Shown one piece after another: positions 12,118 to 26,930 of a DNA stretch of 64,000 bases. This stretch comes from Cotesia glomerata (taxonomy: Eukaryota > Arthropoda > Insecta > Hymenoptera > Braconidae). Every line of letters begins with the position of its first letter. Position 1 is the first letter of the stretch. The notes under the pieces are model-generated. The model did no database searches, had not been told where the DNA came from, and saw nothing but the letters and a program-made list of their open reading frames with translations. Location: the NCBI RefSeq assembly GCF_020080835.1, contig NC_058164.1, forward strand, positions 434,001 to 498,000, given 5' to 3'. Both the position numbers and the translations under genes were made by a program.

Positions 12118-15100
12118 GTAGCATCGCAGTTTGAGTTGAGAGCCGATAGTGAAGAAGAAAAAGGAACAGGAAGAGGAAAAGAAGCAGAAGAAGATGTTAA
12201 AGGAAGAGAAGAGATCATTAAACTGGGTCAATTTACTACAAGTCGTCTCGAGAGGTCCTTTTGCCATCATGGTACTGGAAAAGTTGCATTGCCTTTGAGC
12301 TTTCGTTCACAACCTATCATACTTACAAGTACAGCCCTCCCCCACTTCATTCGCTTCCCTACCTAATATATATTTATATATATTCATATAAATATCTCAA
12401 CCACGGAACATCCTCTTCCAGATAAATTATTCATTTAATATAAACTCCCATTATGGTTATTAATTATTTTTTAAAGTAACATTTATAAGACCAAATTTAC
12501 ATATTTTTTTTCCTTTATTCTTTTCTTCCCCTATGAATCATAAATCCCCTCTTTGTTTCCTAAAAACTTTTTTATAAATTATTAAATATTTAATGTCACA
12601 GTTTGTACCCAATTGGGTCACTCTATCTTTACCCAAGACTTAGCGTCGTTTCAAATTAACCAAGAAGTCCAAGGATCGAGCCCAACTCACAGTTAATCTC
12701 AATGAAAAAGTCATTATAATTTTTTTCCGAGTAAACAGATGAGATAAGAGTGTTTGCATCGACGGGAGATTTAAAGGGGAAATAAATTGACGTGTATAAA
12801 AATGTTTTGAGGTAAATAGAGTCGAGTTAACGTAGTAAAAAATGTTTATATTTATAAGCAATAACTCCTGAAAATATTGTGATGTAGAGAACCTCTGCAC
12901 ACAAAGAATGTACGGTTGGAGCATGACTTGTATTTACCCGTGTATCCTCATCTCATCATTTATATACACTAACTTAAACTCTACTCGTGCAATCTTAGAG
13001 CAAAATATAACATAACAACCTACAACCCAACCGAGATACAAAACGATGAAACTCCGAGGACAAGGATTCCCGAGGCATTTTAAATATCTTACGGCTATCT
13101 TTACACTACTCTCAATATCCGATCTTTTTTTCTCTCCACGGTAGTATTTTTCATGGCTAAATATTTTCTCTATTTCATTTTGAAGAACGAAAGACAGGAC
13201 TATTGACTCGCGAAGGTTTTATTAAGGAAGTTTAGCCCCGTGGGCTCGATTCCGATTTAAATTCAGATATGATCCTGTTCTGGGAGCTGGAAGCCTGTTT
13301 ACTTTCCCGCTATTGCTATTCAGGTTTGGACTAGCAGGACTAGGAAGAATGGGAGCTACCAGGAGTCTGATGCTAGGCCTCGGGCAAGAGAATGTCGACT
13401 GAGAGTTAGACCGAGACTGAGAAGTTGAATATAAGTTCAAGTTGGAGCCGTGGAATAAGGTGGAAGGTGGAATAAAAGGACCATGGATGGAATTCGCACT
13501 TGGACGTCGCCGTCGGCGTACCAAACGAGTTTCTTCTACATAACTGATAGATAGTTAACATCACACGACGCTAACAACTAAACTCACACGATATAGATAG
13601 ATCCAGATACAGATCGACGATATATATTTAGAACGAATGTGTTTTTTTGGATGAAATATTTTTATCGTTGCCCAATATTCAGCCTGATTAGAATAAAGTT
13701 GCTAATCTGGGAGAATTAAATATAAAAAGCAAATAATTGACATGTGAGGAACGATTTCAATACGAATATTATTATTAATACAATAATTAACGATTCTAAT
13801 TGAAACATTAATTACCAGCCAGCTGTTTAAGTATTATGCAAAGATAAAGTATAAGTGAATAACAAGTTTATCAGACGAGTTGCTAGAAAACCTCGTCGAT
13901 GACACCTCTAGCCTGTGAATTCTTCGAGAGTCTCATGAGTTTTCTCTTCTACTTCTTGCGCTAATAGTTTGCTGGAATAATATTTATGCTTTTCCCTAGA
14001 TATTACCAGCTTGGTTGGTAGTTGGATATTGCGATTGCGTTCCCGGAATCGCTTCTGAGCATTAATTTGCAACTGGTTCCATTCCTTCTGGCGCTCTTTT
14101 TACCCTGGAACCTGCTAACTAAACTCCAACAGTTGGAGCAATATAAATGCAATATAAGATATAATAATACTTCTAACGCCTGCTTACAACTCTTCTCAAG
14201 GCTATCCATGCTACAGTGGTAGAAAAAAAAATTTAATTTAATTTGAATTTATGTTTTCAGTAAAATTTTTAAAAATAAAATGAGTAATTTATCAAATTTT
14301 CAACGATATGAACAAACTAGAGTAGTATAAATTGAAAACAGCATATAAAATTGACAATTATAAGAGGAATTTAGTTGTTGGATATCGCGAGTAGAGACCA
14401 GACAGGATTAACCACGATTCAATATTTGCCCAACACACTCTACCATTCGATTCAATCAAAACGAGAAATATCATAGATGTATTTTCATCTGACTATATTT
14501 AAATTTCTTCAACAAAAAAAGAAACTAAATTTTTGGTCTGTGTAAAAATTCTATTTGCAGTTAATTTAATATTTAATATTTCAAAAAATTCACCTCTTGC
14601 ATAACTCGCCAGATAAAGGTAACCATTTTTGTTAGTTCATTTAATTTATTAATTACAGATATTTTTCAGTCGCGGTTATTTACTTATCAGCCGATACAAT
14701 ATATATATATAGATATATGTGTTCCTGAGCGATCGTCGATTCAGTAAATATTGATATTGCGATATCAACCATCGAGTTTTTAAGTGATTGATAGATTACT
14801 TGATGCTGCAATCGTTTGTTGAGCAAACTAACGTTATTTAATTTTATAATTATATAAAAATATAAATAATAACCAACAGCAAATAAATAAACAGCATCTT
14901 TAAAAATTTATTTTGTTAAATTATTTTTTTATACCGATCGCAATTAAAATATTGATAAATATTCAAATTCTTTGAGAGAAGACTTGCTACGTGAACTGTT
15001 ATAATAAAAATATCAAATACGATTCCATATGGCAGTTTTGTTTTATTTCAAAGTCTAACAAGTCTGCTGGCGATTAACAATGCCAAGATAATTGTTTTAT

Positions 15101-18100
15101 TTTATTTCATATACAGTTTTTTTTTTTATTCATATCGATTTCGTGCTATCGCTTACGGACGTGTCTACCATACGTAAAATGCGTTTAGTCAATAGTCTCG
15201 ATATTACTTACACACCACTTGAACTAACATTTAATTTTAAATAACCAATAAAACGTACTCAACTCTATATTCTTTTTTATCAATTTCATTTCATTTATTT
15301 TTTTGTTAATTCAGTCGAGCTGATTTTCGTTTTCGTAATCCCAATAATGATCATTTTTTTTTTTAAACAATAATTATTAGCTTGTTCTATTCAACTGCCA
15401 GCTGTAAAACAATCTTAGAAATTTTTTATAACCTTGTCAAGGACTCACAAATTTATTCCGCGAATCAATAAAATAAAAATAAAAAGATCTGTTGTCAAAT
15501 TTATAATTAAAATCCGTTCCCCAGAAATTGCTGGTGGTGTAATCTATTAATCAAAGCAGAGTAAGGTATCACCGGCGTTATCTCCCTTAACAGTTAGTTA
15601 GATAAAATAAAAGTAAATAAAAAAGAAGCGCGCGTAATCAAATTGTGGATTCCGAGTAAAAAAGTAAAACGTCAGTGTTAATTTAAAAACCTTGACCGAC
15701 AAAAAAAGGTTTCCGCTTTGGTGGTTGATCGCATCCTGCCGGAGTTTCTTGCTTAGTTATTGTAAATCTCATTTAAACCGGCGTAAGACTACGCCTACGT
15801 GCTTTCCCGATTATTTCTCACAGATAATGGAACCCGACTCTGATTTCTGCTGCATCACCGAGAATAACTCGAGCTGCTTCCTCCATCCTCCACCATGCAG
15901 GCCCCTACTAAATTTTTACACTCTCATCTTTTCTCTCAACTTCTTCCTCTTTCCACCTTCTTTTATTTTTATTTATATTATCCCCCCGGTCCTCAGTCTA
16001 CAGCCTACTCAACATCCTCTGCATCCTTTGCATCTACAAACCGCCTCACACGATCCACCAGCAATAATAACAATGATAATGGTAATATATTCGATTATTC
16101 CTTTTGCCTGGCCGTCCATCAATATCAAAGCATCGAGTGAGTAAAACCAAACGAACGGTAGTCGAGAAAACTTGTAACTCGATCTTCTTATTCTCATTTT
16201 CTTAATTATTATTATGTCAACTTTCAAATAGCATTTCAATTACAAATATTAACTCTCTATTTTATAATTTCAATAAATATTTACACGTCTCTTTCAATCA
16301 GCACTCGCAACTATTTTTATTTTTATTTATTTCAATCAAAGAGGTCTTGCTACTGCACATAAGTCAAATAAAGTGTAATATCCATCATCTGATGAATGGG
16401 ATTAAAATAACATTACACTACATTGACAAATAATATTTCGCAAGTTATTTTTTAAAATTAAAAAAAATTTTTAAATTATTGAAAAAGAAAATATTTGTCA
16501 ATTTTTCAATGCACCCTAATATGTACAAGAAAATTCACCGGTTAATATATTATACATGTATAAAGTCATCAAATAGTTCAAGTCAAAAGTGTTAAAGTGT
16601 TAAAGTGATAAAATAGCTGTCATCTCGGTTGAAAAGTTTTAGCTTGTTGAGCTGAAAGAAATGTGCTTAGGAGACAGATGCGGTGTCTTGGGAAACACCT
16701 CGCTTAGGAATTTTTTTCTCCACCGTACTAGCTTGTATTACTATTATTATTATCATCATTATATTTATTTTTATAGAATAATTTTTTTAGTGGATTCTTT
16801 ATTGCATTTATCTCGATAGGTATCCTTGGGGTGTCGACGTTGAGTTGAGTTTTCCTTGGTATTCCTGCGTGAAACAGAGTGTATGTAGTATTTATGCATC
16901 ACGTCAGCCGGTAACGATACCACTTCACTTGGCAACCGGTTGAAAATGTAGACGTGCCGTTTAAATGTACAAGTGAACAGCATACGCATATAGCTAACCA
17001 TCGCTACTGTGCTCTAGACGATACTTACTCGGTGTACGAGAGCGAGAAACATTTTGTCAGGGTTTTCGCGCTCTAAAATACCTAACGAATGACTACCCAC
17101 CCAGCATTATAAAACTTGTCGTTTCCACCGCAATTACATCACCACTACTCTACACTATTATCATTATTATTTTTATCATAGCAAAAAAAAATTAACAACT
17201 TATAATAATCATTTAAGCAGTTTGCTTTATATTTAATTTAAATTTATAATTTTAAAATGAATAATAGATAATAAAAATGTTGAATTATAAATTTAAATTC
17301 CCAGTCATTGAAATCGGATTTTTTTTTTTTTTTTATTTTTAATCAGACACTCGAGAAATTATTGTTCGAGTGGTTTTCCAGTGAAAGAGGAGTATAAAGT
17401 AGAATAAAGAAAAATAGAGTAAGAGAGTATAGAAGTAAAGAGTCGAATAAGTAGAGAGCAGATTCGAGTGCTCGGGGGAGGATGATGATGAGGAAGAGGA
17501 AGAGGAAGACTTTACAAACTAAAGCGTTTGTATCTTGAGAGTCGTTAGAATAAGGGGGCCAAGGATCTCCAAGCGTAAGAATCTAATTTTGTGTCCTCTT
17601 TTTCCCTTAATCGCTAAAAAAACAACTAATCGTGTCGGACCCAGTTATGCTTTCTCTTTTATCCTTTATTCCCCAGATCCTTTCATTAAACTTTTGACGG
17701 AATCAGCCTCAGTTTTGCTCTCCGCTGTCATATATATATATATATAACATTATATAGTACAGTATAATACACTTAGCTGAGAATTATTGGGGATTAGAAA
17801 CCGAGTAGACTACTCAGAACCCACCGGTGAGCGTTTTGTAGCAGGTACGTGCTCACTGCTCATCAAATTTATCTTTCTTATTCTTATTCGTTTTGTTATT
17901 CTTGTTATTATCATTCTGCATTCGTTTTAATGACGCTTCTTGTCAGATAATAATGTAATATAACAATTAAACCATTGACTCAACAGTATAATTGCTGGCA
18001 TTAAATCCTCGCCTTGTTTTTTCCCAGAATTTAAGAAATAGAGTAATTAGAACCCAGAAGTTTTTTTTTTTTTAAATAAATTAAAAATTAATTAGCAAAT

Positions 18101-21100
18101 TTATAATCGATACTTTTCTATAAATTATTATTACTTTAATTATTGTTGAAGCATCTAAGATCAATGCAAGATACTAATATAATATTAACGAAGGCAATCT
18201 GTTTATTTCTTCGTTAGTTGCTCATAAAAGATCACAAAACAGATATATAGACAAATAAAAGTTGCGTACGTCTAATCATACAAGTTCCGCCTTGGCTTAA
18301 CTTCTATTGATCCTCCAGCAGATATCGTTAGCCTTCATTATTCTCAAAGGTACCTACTATTTGTAACTCCAGACTCTATACGATAAATAAGTTGTGTTAA
18401 ACTCGTTCGCTGGACTCAAGATTAATTATTCTTATCAGTCTATCACCTTGGCAAGCTTTAAGCCCCCGAGCTCAAGATTAGATCGGGTAATTATTTAAAT
18501 TTTTTAACGGGTTAATCAAAATGTTATTAATCTCGACTCTAGATGTGCAAGGATGCATTTTATGGAGAGATGTAATAAAAATATACATAAAAATGAGGAC
18601 AAGAATAAGAATGTCAAACAACCCCGTGTGTTGGGAAGTATATAACCACCTGTTCATTCGGTATTGTGATGTGAGCTCGTGCCCGAAGGATAATCTAAGG
18701 ATAAAGATGTGGCTGACAGGAACATACCAAGACACGCGTATGCTAATGCATGTACTACATATTACAACAGTGGCTGGTCCTCAACTCCTTTATGTCACCT
18801 ATACTCCACTAAACTGCTGCTACATAACGCGGTGATCCGATAATACTACCCAATTAAAATATCATCCCCGGTGTTGTATATATATCATACCTATGATACT
18901 TCTCTTATATCTGCTTTCCTTTCATCTGTTTCTGCTTGTCATGACGTTTATAAAAAATAGATTTTATTCTAAAATAATATATTCATTTATCTTGGTTTAT
19001 TTTTTTGGCAGATCATTTTTTAAAATTTTATTTATTTCTACTTCATCTTTCTTAGTTTTTGATTTATTATAATCCTTGATAATATTTAATAAAAATTTTT
19101 AATTTCACTGAGAGTATTTGCTTAAATGTACAGTTAAGAATATTAATACAAAAAGAGAAAGATTTGTCGGTTGATTGTTGACAACAAAGACGTTTAATGG
19201 CCAAAAAAAGGCAATATAATGAAGACAAGATAGAATTTTTTTGGTTTGATATGCCATAAGAAATAATAGAGAGAAAGGCTATTAATTAAAATCCACATTG
19301 GCGCGTATATACTTTGAGTTGAACAACGCCAACATATGCTCATTATTCTCGAGATAATATAGGAGCGTACAGTGGATTGTAGTCGAAATGAGTGTGTTGG
19401 TTCAGCACACATGTGTGAGAGCGCACTTATATATCACTAAATCTCCTGAAACATCCATCATCAGCGTATACCTTAACAAGATATTCTATAAAATACATAC
19501 TTCGTGTACTACATATATGACATATATGTGCCCAAAGACTGAGCCGAGTGGAGAATGTGTTTTGCCGCTGTTATTAGAATTAGCGAAACACGCACTCCCA
19601 AAACAATTTCATGTACGTCGAGTGTATTCATGCTCACAAACAGGCAACTAAATCCAATGAGACTGCTGCAGTGATGTAGATGTATACACCTATGTATGTT
19701 ATCGCATTTATACTTATGCATACAGGGGGAGTAGCTACTGTCAGAAATGTCTGGGATATTCCGTTACCTTCAACTATGACGATAACATTCCTCAATAACC
19801 CTATATTGCATATGAAATTCACTAAATCTCTCAATATATTTACATTTTTGCTTATTTCCTCCTTCAACACTTTGACAAAATTCTTTTGTGTGTTCATCAC
19901 CTTTTTTTAACTTTTGCTTAAACTCAGCCGAGCTTAAATATTTATTTATTAGCTCCATTCTGTCCTAACGGAATTTACTAACAAGTTTATCGCAAAAACC
20001 CGACAAATAATTTAACGCTACTGTGTAAATAAAATGGTATTTATTTTTAAGTCGATTAACTGATCACCCGTATCCGTATCCGTCGGGATTTATTTCAAAT
20101 TGTCCAATAAATATTCTCTGTTGAAGAAAAAGAAATAACATTTTTACACATGCTATTTTTTTATTTTATTACACTGAAAAAAAAAAAAAATCTTATACTA
20201 AGAAAAATTTCTTGTCTTGAAAGTTTGTCAAATTAAAAAAAAATTTTTTTTTTTAATCTAAGTTGTTTTGGAACAAGAAGAATTTTTTTAGACAATAAAA
20301 TTTTAATTTTTCTAAATATTTTTATTATTATTAATTATAATAATATTAATAATATATTTGTGTGCAATGATACTCTGGATAATTTGGATAATTGTGGACT
20401 TGATATATTGTTATCAGTTATCATTGTTAAAATAGACCACTGAATTTAAATGACTGTCAACTCGAACTCGCGTGACCTCACCCCATTGACTTTTAAATTC
20501 TCGAATCGGGAGACGTTGAAAAAATTAACAGATCGACATGGGATTCAAATGCCATATAAATAAATGTCGAAACAGCGAACTGCTGTCTGTCCTCCTCGTG
20601 CTCTTGTTCTTGTTCTCGCATGTGTATAAGTATATAATATAATATAGTGTACATATGTACCATTATTATATATTACAGAGCAGTTTAAGTTGAATGTTGA
20701 ATGTTGAATCGAATCTACAGGACAAATACATTAGGCATTCAGCGAGGAAACGACCCGATACGATACGATATACGCCGTTGTATTTATATTGAGGCAAATA
20801 GAAAATGATGCCTATCCCTTCTGTTCCTTATTTTCACTTCCTAGCTGTACCGCTTACCCACTTGTCTCTATTCATTTATATTCGCAAAAACGGTACACGG
20901 TACATTAAAAAACTCCAAGTAGCAGGATAAATATTTGTATCGAAAAATACAATCCCAGTTACACTACCGCTCGATTTATCTTCTCGGTATTTTATTTTAT
21001 CTTTCTATTTCCGCTTTATACTTTTACATTTAATCTTCATAAAAAATCCCTATAAGGACCATTCGAGTAGTCTAGTAGCTGAGAACCGACATGTGCTCCC

Positions 21101-21373
21101 CAATTCTCAAATATACTCAATAAAAAACTAAATAAAATACTTTGTAACTGTTATGTATGCCGCTCGGAAATGTGGATACGATCTTCCGTGGATCGACTAA
21201 AAGTTAAAAAAGATTATAAGATAAGAGTTGAGTGTTTTTGAAACTTTTAAACTTTGACTTTTATTGTTTAATACTTTGAGAGATTTTTTATTTAAAATTT
21301 TAAACTATTAATTTAAATTTTAAAATGAAAAAATTTTTCTTTAATTAACTCAATTTTTTTTTTTTTTTTTCAG

Positions 21374-23843
21374 AATATCAAACGCGTTAATCCGGAATGT
21401 AATGTAATGTTGCATATTCCCTCTGGGCGATGGACTAACACTTACGGTACATCATACAGTAGTACATACCTGTAGATATGTACAAGCATTAGTGCTGACT
21501 GGTGACTGGACTGCGATTCAACATACTAAGCAGCAGTGAGCTCTTGTGAGATTTGAGAGATGAGATTTGAGCGTGTCGCAACATCCCTCGGGTACTCGAG
21601 ACACTCAAGATCCTCAAACTAGAGCCAAGTGTACATTAGTAAACCTATCTTACACCTCCACCTCCACCTACAGCTACACCCACACCTACATGAGCATCAA
21701 CAGGAACAGAACACAGCGTGAGCCTACACTTGGTAGGTACACTGCTATAAACTCAAGCTACAACATTATACAGACAGGCATTATACGCATTATACAGATA
21801 GACAGGGGACAACAGACTGAACTGGTGTGTGGATATTCTACAGAGCATTTGCCACGTGGATCTCTGGTTGCGATTACTCACGTGGCCTCTCAACTCCTCA
21901 GTGGCTCCCGGGCGACCTTGGTTCTCGATTAAACTTTAAACTCTGCTAGGACCCACATCGGGATGGATACAAACTCACATACATTTGCTCGGCAGTCCCT
22001 CAAGCATTAAATCTATTCGCATTCGAATTCGCATTCGGTTATGTTATCCATCTCTCGGTCTCTGGTCTCCCGTTCCATTCCATCAGAGTTGGCTGGTTGC
22101 TCAGTTTGGTATCAGTATCTGGCCCTGGCCCGTTCATTGCCTTCTCTCGGTTCTTTTTATTCGCGACTTGAATTATCGTTATTATTTTTTGCTCTTTATT
22201 TAGGTTTTCCAACGCCCGCACTTGGAAAGAGGAAAACTGCCACCAGAGATGTAAAGTACTTTTTAATGTTCCCTCAACAACTCGAGACAACTATACTCTC
22301 GGTATTTTTACCACTTTTTACGCTCCAAAGCGCTTAATGTTAATAAATATAATTCACTTTTATTTATATTACAAATATTAATAATATTTTTTTGTGTGTT
22401 TCAGATTGGGCGGCCCATAAACCAGTTCACTCTTCTCGGATGATAAATTTCTTTGAATATTTTATAAAAAATAAAAAAATGAATATTAGTAAAGAAAAAA
22501 ATCCTTGAACCAAATAATATTTACTAGAGTAAGAATTTTAAAAAATATTGACGCAAATGTAGATGAATATTTAGTGTATTTAATAAAAACAAATCAATCA
22601 ACCCCAATGACGTGTGTTGGAATTAAACCGAGGGAGAGCAGACGGAAATTTATCAGGACGTATATATGTATAATAATATAATATATATAAATGAAAAGAG
22701 AGAGAAAGAGCAAACGGAGATGAAAGACATCATCAGAGTGGAGTAGAGCGTCGGTGGGTGCATTGACTCGGTCGCATTAGCGGAATGATTGACGCGATTC
22801 CGTTAGCCCGTCTACGACGGTTGCAGACCCTGGCTAATTGTCAAATTACGGAGATTAGAACAATTAATGGACAGACACCGTATAGGTAAACCGGTGGTCG
22901 CGTGGACATGCGAATTGCCGCGGCGACCGCGAGAGAGAATAATTCATCTGCGCGCAGAATCCCCCGGCGAATCCCACCCTCAAGCTCTTCCACCACCTTA
23001 TATACCCTCCGGCAGCCCTTTCCATTTTCCATCCGCGATATATACATGTATATTTAACTCCCTCCATTAGCACTTGAGCCAAGTATCCTACCCCAGACCT
23101 TTACTACCCCACTGCTTTCATCCGAAAGCTGCCCAGCATCTCAACCCTTTCATTCGGTGGTATCATTCGCGCTCGCGACTCGGAGCAACGAGGTCGAACC
23201 TCTTACAACTATCAGCCTCTTCAACTATCACTCCATCAGTTCATCAGTCTATTGCTACCCAGTCTAGCAATACAATACAAACAGTTAGTGACTTGTGATT
23301 TTAGTTTACTCATTACTTCACTCTATTAACTAAATACCAAACTTTACTTATGTTTTGCTTTGATTTGCTTCGTTAATTGTTTAACTTTCGGGATTTCAAT
23401 AGTGACTCGTTTGTGGTTTCAACAAGTTTAGCCAAGTGATTTGCAATCTAAAATTTTATTCAAATAATAATTGCTCAAGAGTGATGAAGCTATTTGTAAA
23501 TTCAATTCACTTTATGGTTTATTTTATTTTAGGTTTTATTATTGTGAGCAGCGCGTCATACGTCTAATAAAATATAAACTCGAGGTAACTCCCATAAAAA
23601 TATTATCGGATAATCTTCACTAATATTTAATCCCTTTCAGAACAAGTTAAAAAATAATACCGTGAAAGGGTAAAGCCACTTATTGTTGTCGCGAGTAATA
23701 AAAATTTTACTCTCTACTCTCTACTCTATTGATGCTTAATCCATTGCATTGGACATCAAAGAAACTGAGCTTGTTTTTCTTTTTTTTTTTTTTTTAATTA
23801 ACTAATTTTATCTATAAATAAAATTTATTTATTTAATTTGCAG
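21374..23843. other. GC-richer region with exon-like islands, unresolved
   Basis: Two splice-acceptor-like sites open onto short frames: after 21373 (poly-T then CAG, open for 33 codons) and near 22202 (TTTATTTAG, open to a GT at about 22251). The 22735-23300 segment is noticeably GC-richer than its surroundings and could be promoter or leader DNA. None of the peptides is recognisable and each frame is short enough to be chance. CCACCT repeats occur near 21655-21670. Confidence 0.3.
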
Positions 23844-23951
23844 GATAAAGTTTCAAGACATCTGATCAACTTGAAAGTGCCATCGAATACTCTTTATGCT
23901 TTTGATTGTTGCTCAGAAAGCCTTGTTTTGAAACTGGCTTTCGGGCAATAA
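23844..23951 (+). other. possible terminal coding exon, unidentified
   Basis: An acceptor (TTTAATTTGCAG, ending 23843) is followed in phase 0 by 35 sense codons and TAA at 23949-23951. Codon choice is mixed and the peptide is not low complexity, with two adjacent cysteines near the middle. There is no ATG, so this would have to be the last exon of a plus-strand gene whose other exons I cannot identify. A 35-codon open frame can occur by chance. Confidence 0.2.
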
Positions 23952-26930
23952 TCATAATCAGAGAAGGGTATCTATCCAACAATTTAGATTTAGATTTATA
24001 ATAGTATAATTTATCAAGAACAAGTAAAAGTTTCAATAATTATTGGTGATGTTAGCATGAATTTAATATTGTAAGTACCTGTCGAGTTGTAAATGTTTAT
24101 GGTATTGTAATATTGCAATGGTATAAATATAAAATGTAAAATGAAACTCGAATTGCCAATGACATACGCCGGGGATTAAATCTAATGGATTTGTTGCATC
24201 AGCTCGGTAAACGCAGCTATTAATTACTCGCCTCAGAGTACAGAGGCCTATAGTTGTGTATAATATTATATTATATCCACTGACTTGAGTCCTGACTCGA
24301 GAGAATAGATTCTGGACCGCGAGGAGCGAGGAGCTGCCTGATAAATGCAAACACCGGTAAGGTGGGCGAGTATTCGCTTTCTAAGAAGCTGAGATCACGA
24401 TAAAACGTGTTGAAGTAAACACAAACAATCAATTAAATCTAACTAATGTGTATTTTAGTTTTACTCACCGATTTTCTAGGAATCGACTGCCTTTATTCTC
24501 CTGTTCACCATGGCTTCAATCTTAAAGTAACATGTACCCAACAAATCCCAGATAAATTTTCCTTTATCTTTAATTCTAAATAAAAAAAAAAAAAAAACAA
24601 AATTGTTATTAGTTAATTTATAAAATAAAAATAAATATTATTGTAAAAACATTTTAGTATTTTTACCTGTTGATTTAGCGATTGAAAAACAAATTTTTGC
24701 GCTGGGATTTAATTACCTTGGACGTTTATTTTCAAGCGTAAATACTCCTGGCTCTGTAACAGCAAACAATGTTTATTAATTAATATTTTTATATAAATAA
24801 AAAATATATTAAATTTACCAACAGAAAAATAAAAAATGATCTTTTAAATAAACTCTCTGCTGAAAATTCCCCGGCCGAACAATTCCCTTGATCATATATA
24901 TGAAAATTTGGACGTGTCACTCTGCATTCAAATTAGTCTCTTCTGTGGATACACCTTTTAGTTTGGGATAAAGCAAATAAAAATAAAAATAAATATTGCA
25001 TTTACAAAGCTCGTATCTCCTATACAGGTGACAGTGTATCATGAGAAGCAGGACCAGAAGCGGGGATTTCGGTGTTCTCTGTTACCGAGCACGAACCAGC
25101 TGAATAAATCCTGGAGCTTGGCACACGTACGTACGTACGTGGAAGATGTGGTATATATTTATATAACATATAAAGAGTTGGTTTTTCTGGTTGTCAAACC
25201 GTAGCTCGTCCTCGTATTCTCTTTATATGCATTATTATATATTATATGGTATTGTTTAAGAGGAGAGACGAATCACAAGTTATCGTATGAAACGTGCAAT
25301 GGGGATGGAGAAGATATGGGTCAGACATACAATATTAAAATTTTAAAAGCATTTCAAAGTACTGCTCATTCACCAGTCTGCTGGCCGGTGGCTCTAACTT
25401 TTATTGTCTACGTTACAGTAAACCTCGTTGGTTATTATCCCGGTTGGAGGTTGAGGCTGAGGCTGAGGATGAAGCAGATGCTAGTTGAAGCAAGTTCGCT
25501 TCTCTGATCTCCACCTACGACTTTAATAGAAAGTTAAATGTTTAGCATCAGTCTTCCAGTCTGCCAGCCAGACGAAAAAAGGAAGAGGAAAATTTATGGT
25601 ATATTATTATGTAATGGCGGTGTGACAGAGCAGGATTGCCAGGGAGAGATTTTTGACGTGGCGGAGAGGAAAAGCTACGGAAGCAGGGAAATGAACCTGG
25701 TGAAATAGTTGACAGATTGACAGTCGGTCGTGTTAAGGCTTCTCGTTGAATATTTTATATTGTTTCACCTGTCAGAGCGCGACGGAAGGGAGCAGGGGGG
25801 AGAAGAGAAGAAAGAGGGTCTCTGATAGGTGATCTATCTATAGGTGCCCTGGCGAACTTTCGACCTGTAATGACCCCGGCAGTAGCAGAGCCAGCATCAG
25901 AATCACCTGGAACGGTGTGTGGATATTATGCTGATACAATGGATCGAGAGAGAAAGAGATAACCAGACGGCAAATAGGATAGATAGATAGATATTGAAGC
26001 TAAATGAGTTTAATGTGAAAATCAATCTCAACTTTTTATCTGTCTTTGTCTGTTCCGCTGGTTTGATCTGGGCTTGGCCTCCTACTACTCCTATTCCACC
26101 TCCAGGTTCATCGGCAACACCACCAGCTCTTGTTACCGAATAAATTATTGGTTGTCCTGGAGCTGATCTCTACCGAGAATCACTAATGACGATATCATTT
26201 ATTCATAATGATAGACTTTACTTTTAGCCTTTAGTGATTTTTACTCACGGTTATACTTTTTGCATCTCCTCCTCCTCCTCAACCTTCTTCACCTCCTACT
26301 TTTGTTATTTCCTTTCTTCGATAAGATATTTAAATGCATTGTCTATTTTTGTTTGTACATTAACTATTTAATTTCCTCTCTGGCTTCATACTCTGACGAC
26401 TATCTAAATAATTAACAACTTAAATCCGAGCGTTAATTAATTTTAATTTGCTTCTATTTAGATAACTTGGTTTTTTATTTATTAATAAGTTTAAATTTGT
26501 TAGATAAAAAAAATTTTTTTTTAATAAATTTAAAAATATTTTAATAATAAAATTATTGACAAAATAATCCAACATTAACAAACATTTTTTATTCTGATTT
26601 TTTGTTTGAATAAATTGAATAATAAAGGAAAAAAAATTTAATTAAATTAATTGGTTAGTCTTAAATTTAATTTAAAATTTATTCGTGGCGCTGCATCACT
26701 CTTTTAAGGTGGAAATTCCACTGTGGTATACGTCCTTTACGTTAGCAATTCTGCGACGTAGAACAAAGTTTACGCTTTACAAAATTACGATTATTAATAT
26801 TTCTTAATATCGCGATAAACAAATAATACCTCCTCATATATTTGGATTAAATTATAGAGAAAACATTTTTATTCATATTAAATATTTCAATTCAACCATA
26901 TATAATAACAGATTAAAATTATCAGCAAAA
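23952..26930. other. non-coding, no gene recognised
   Basis: AT-rich sequence with short simple repeats, including GGCTGA units near 25451-25472 and GATA units near 25979-25992. There is a perfect CACGTACG-type palindrome at 25124-25141. No coding region is supported. The last 200 bases before 26931 are the upstream region of the broken MATH/BTB gene. Confidence 0.55.
25124..25141. repeat. perfect 18-bp ACGT palindrome
   Basis: CACGTACGTACGTACGTG is fully self-complementary and consists of tandem ACGT units. It may be only a short microsatellite. Confidence 0.6.

Larger units (their letters stand above)
4483..21373. other. long non-coding block with microsatellites, no gene recognised
   Basis: Nearly 17 kb without a recognisable coding region. 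It contains simple repeats listed separately, an imperfect inverted repeat near 5690-5825, an X-box-like site at 9120-9133 and GC-richer patches (4770-4980, 9090-9240, 13200-13530). The larger open frames (for example 13222-13524 minus, 15692-16144 plus, 18521-18835 plus) show no family motif, and the first two are low in complexity. Long intron or intergenic DNA is the simplest reading. Confidence 0.55.

Noticed and set aside
13222..13524. 100-codon minus-strand frame in GC-richer DNA
   Set aside because: Starts at a TTG, is serine/asparagine/arginine-rich and has no domain. A GC-richer non-coding patch is a better reading.
15692..16144. 150-codon open frame on the plus strand
   Set aside because: Serine/proline/phenylalanine-rich translation of pyrimidine-rich DNA, with no ATG at its start and no recognisable family.
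18521..18835. 104-codon ATG-started open frame on the plus strand
   Set aside because: No domain, no splice context and no conserved motif. A minus-strand frame of similar length overlaps it, so chance is the likelier reading.
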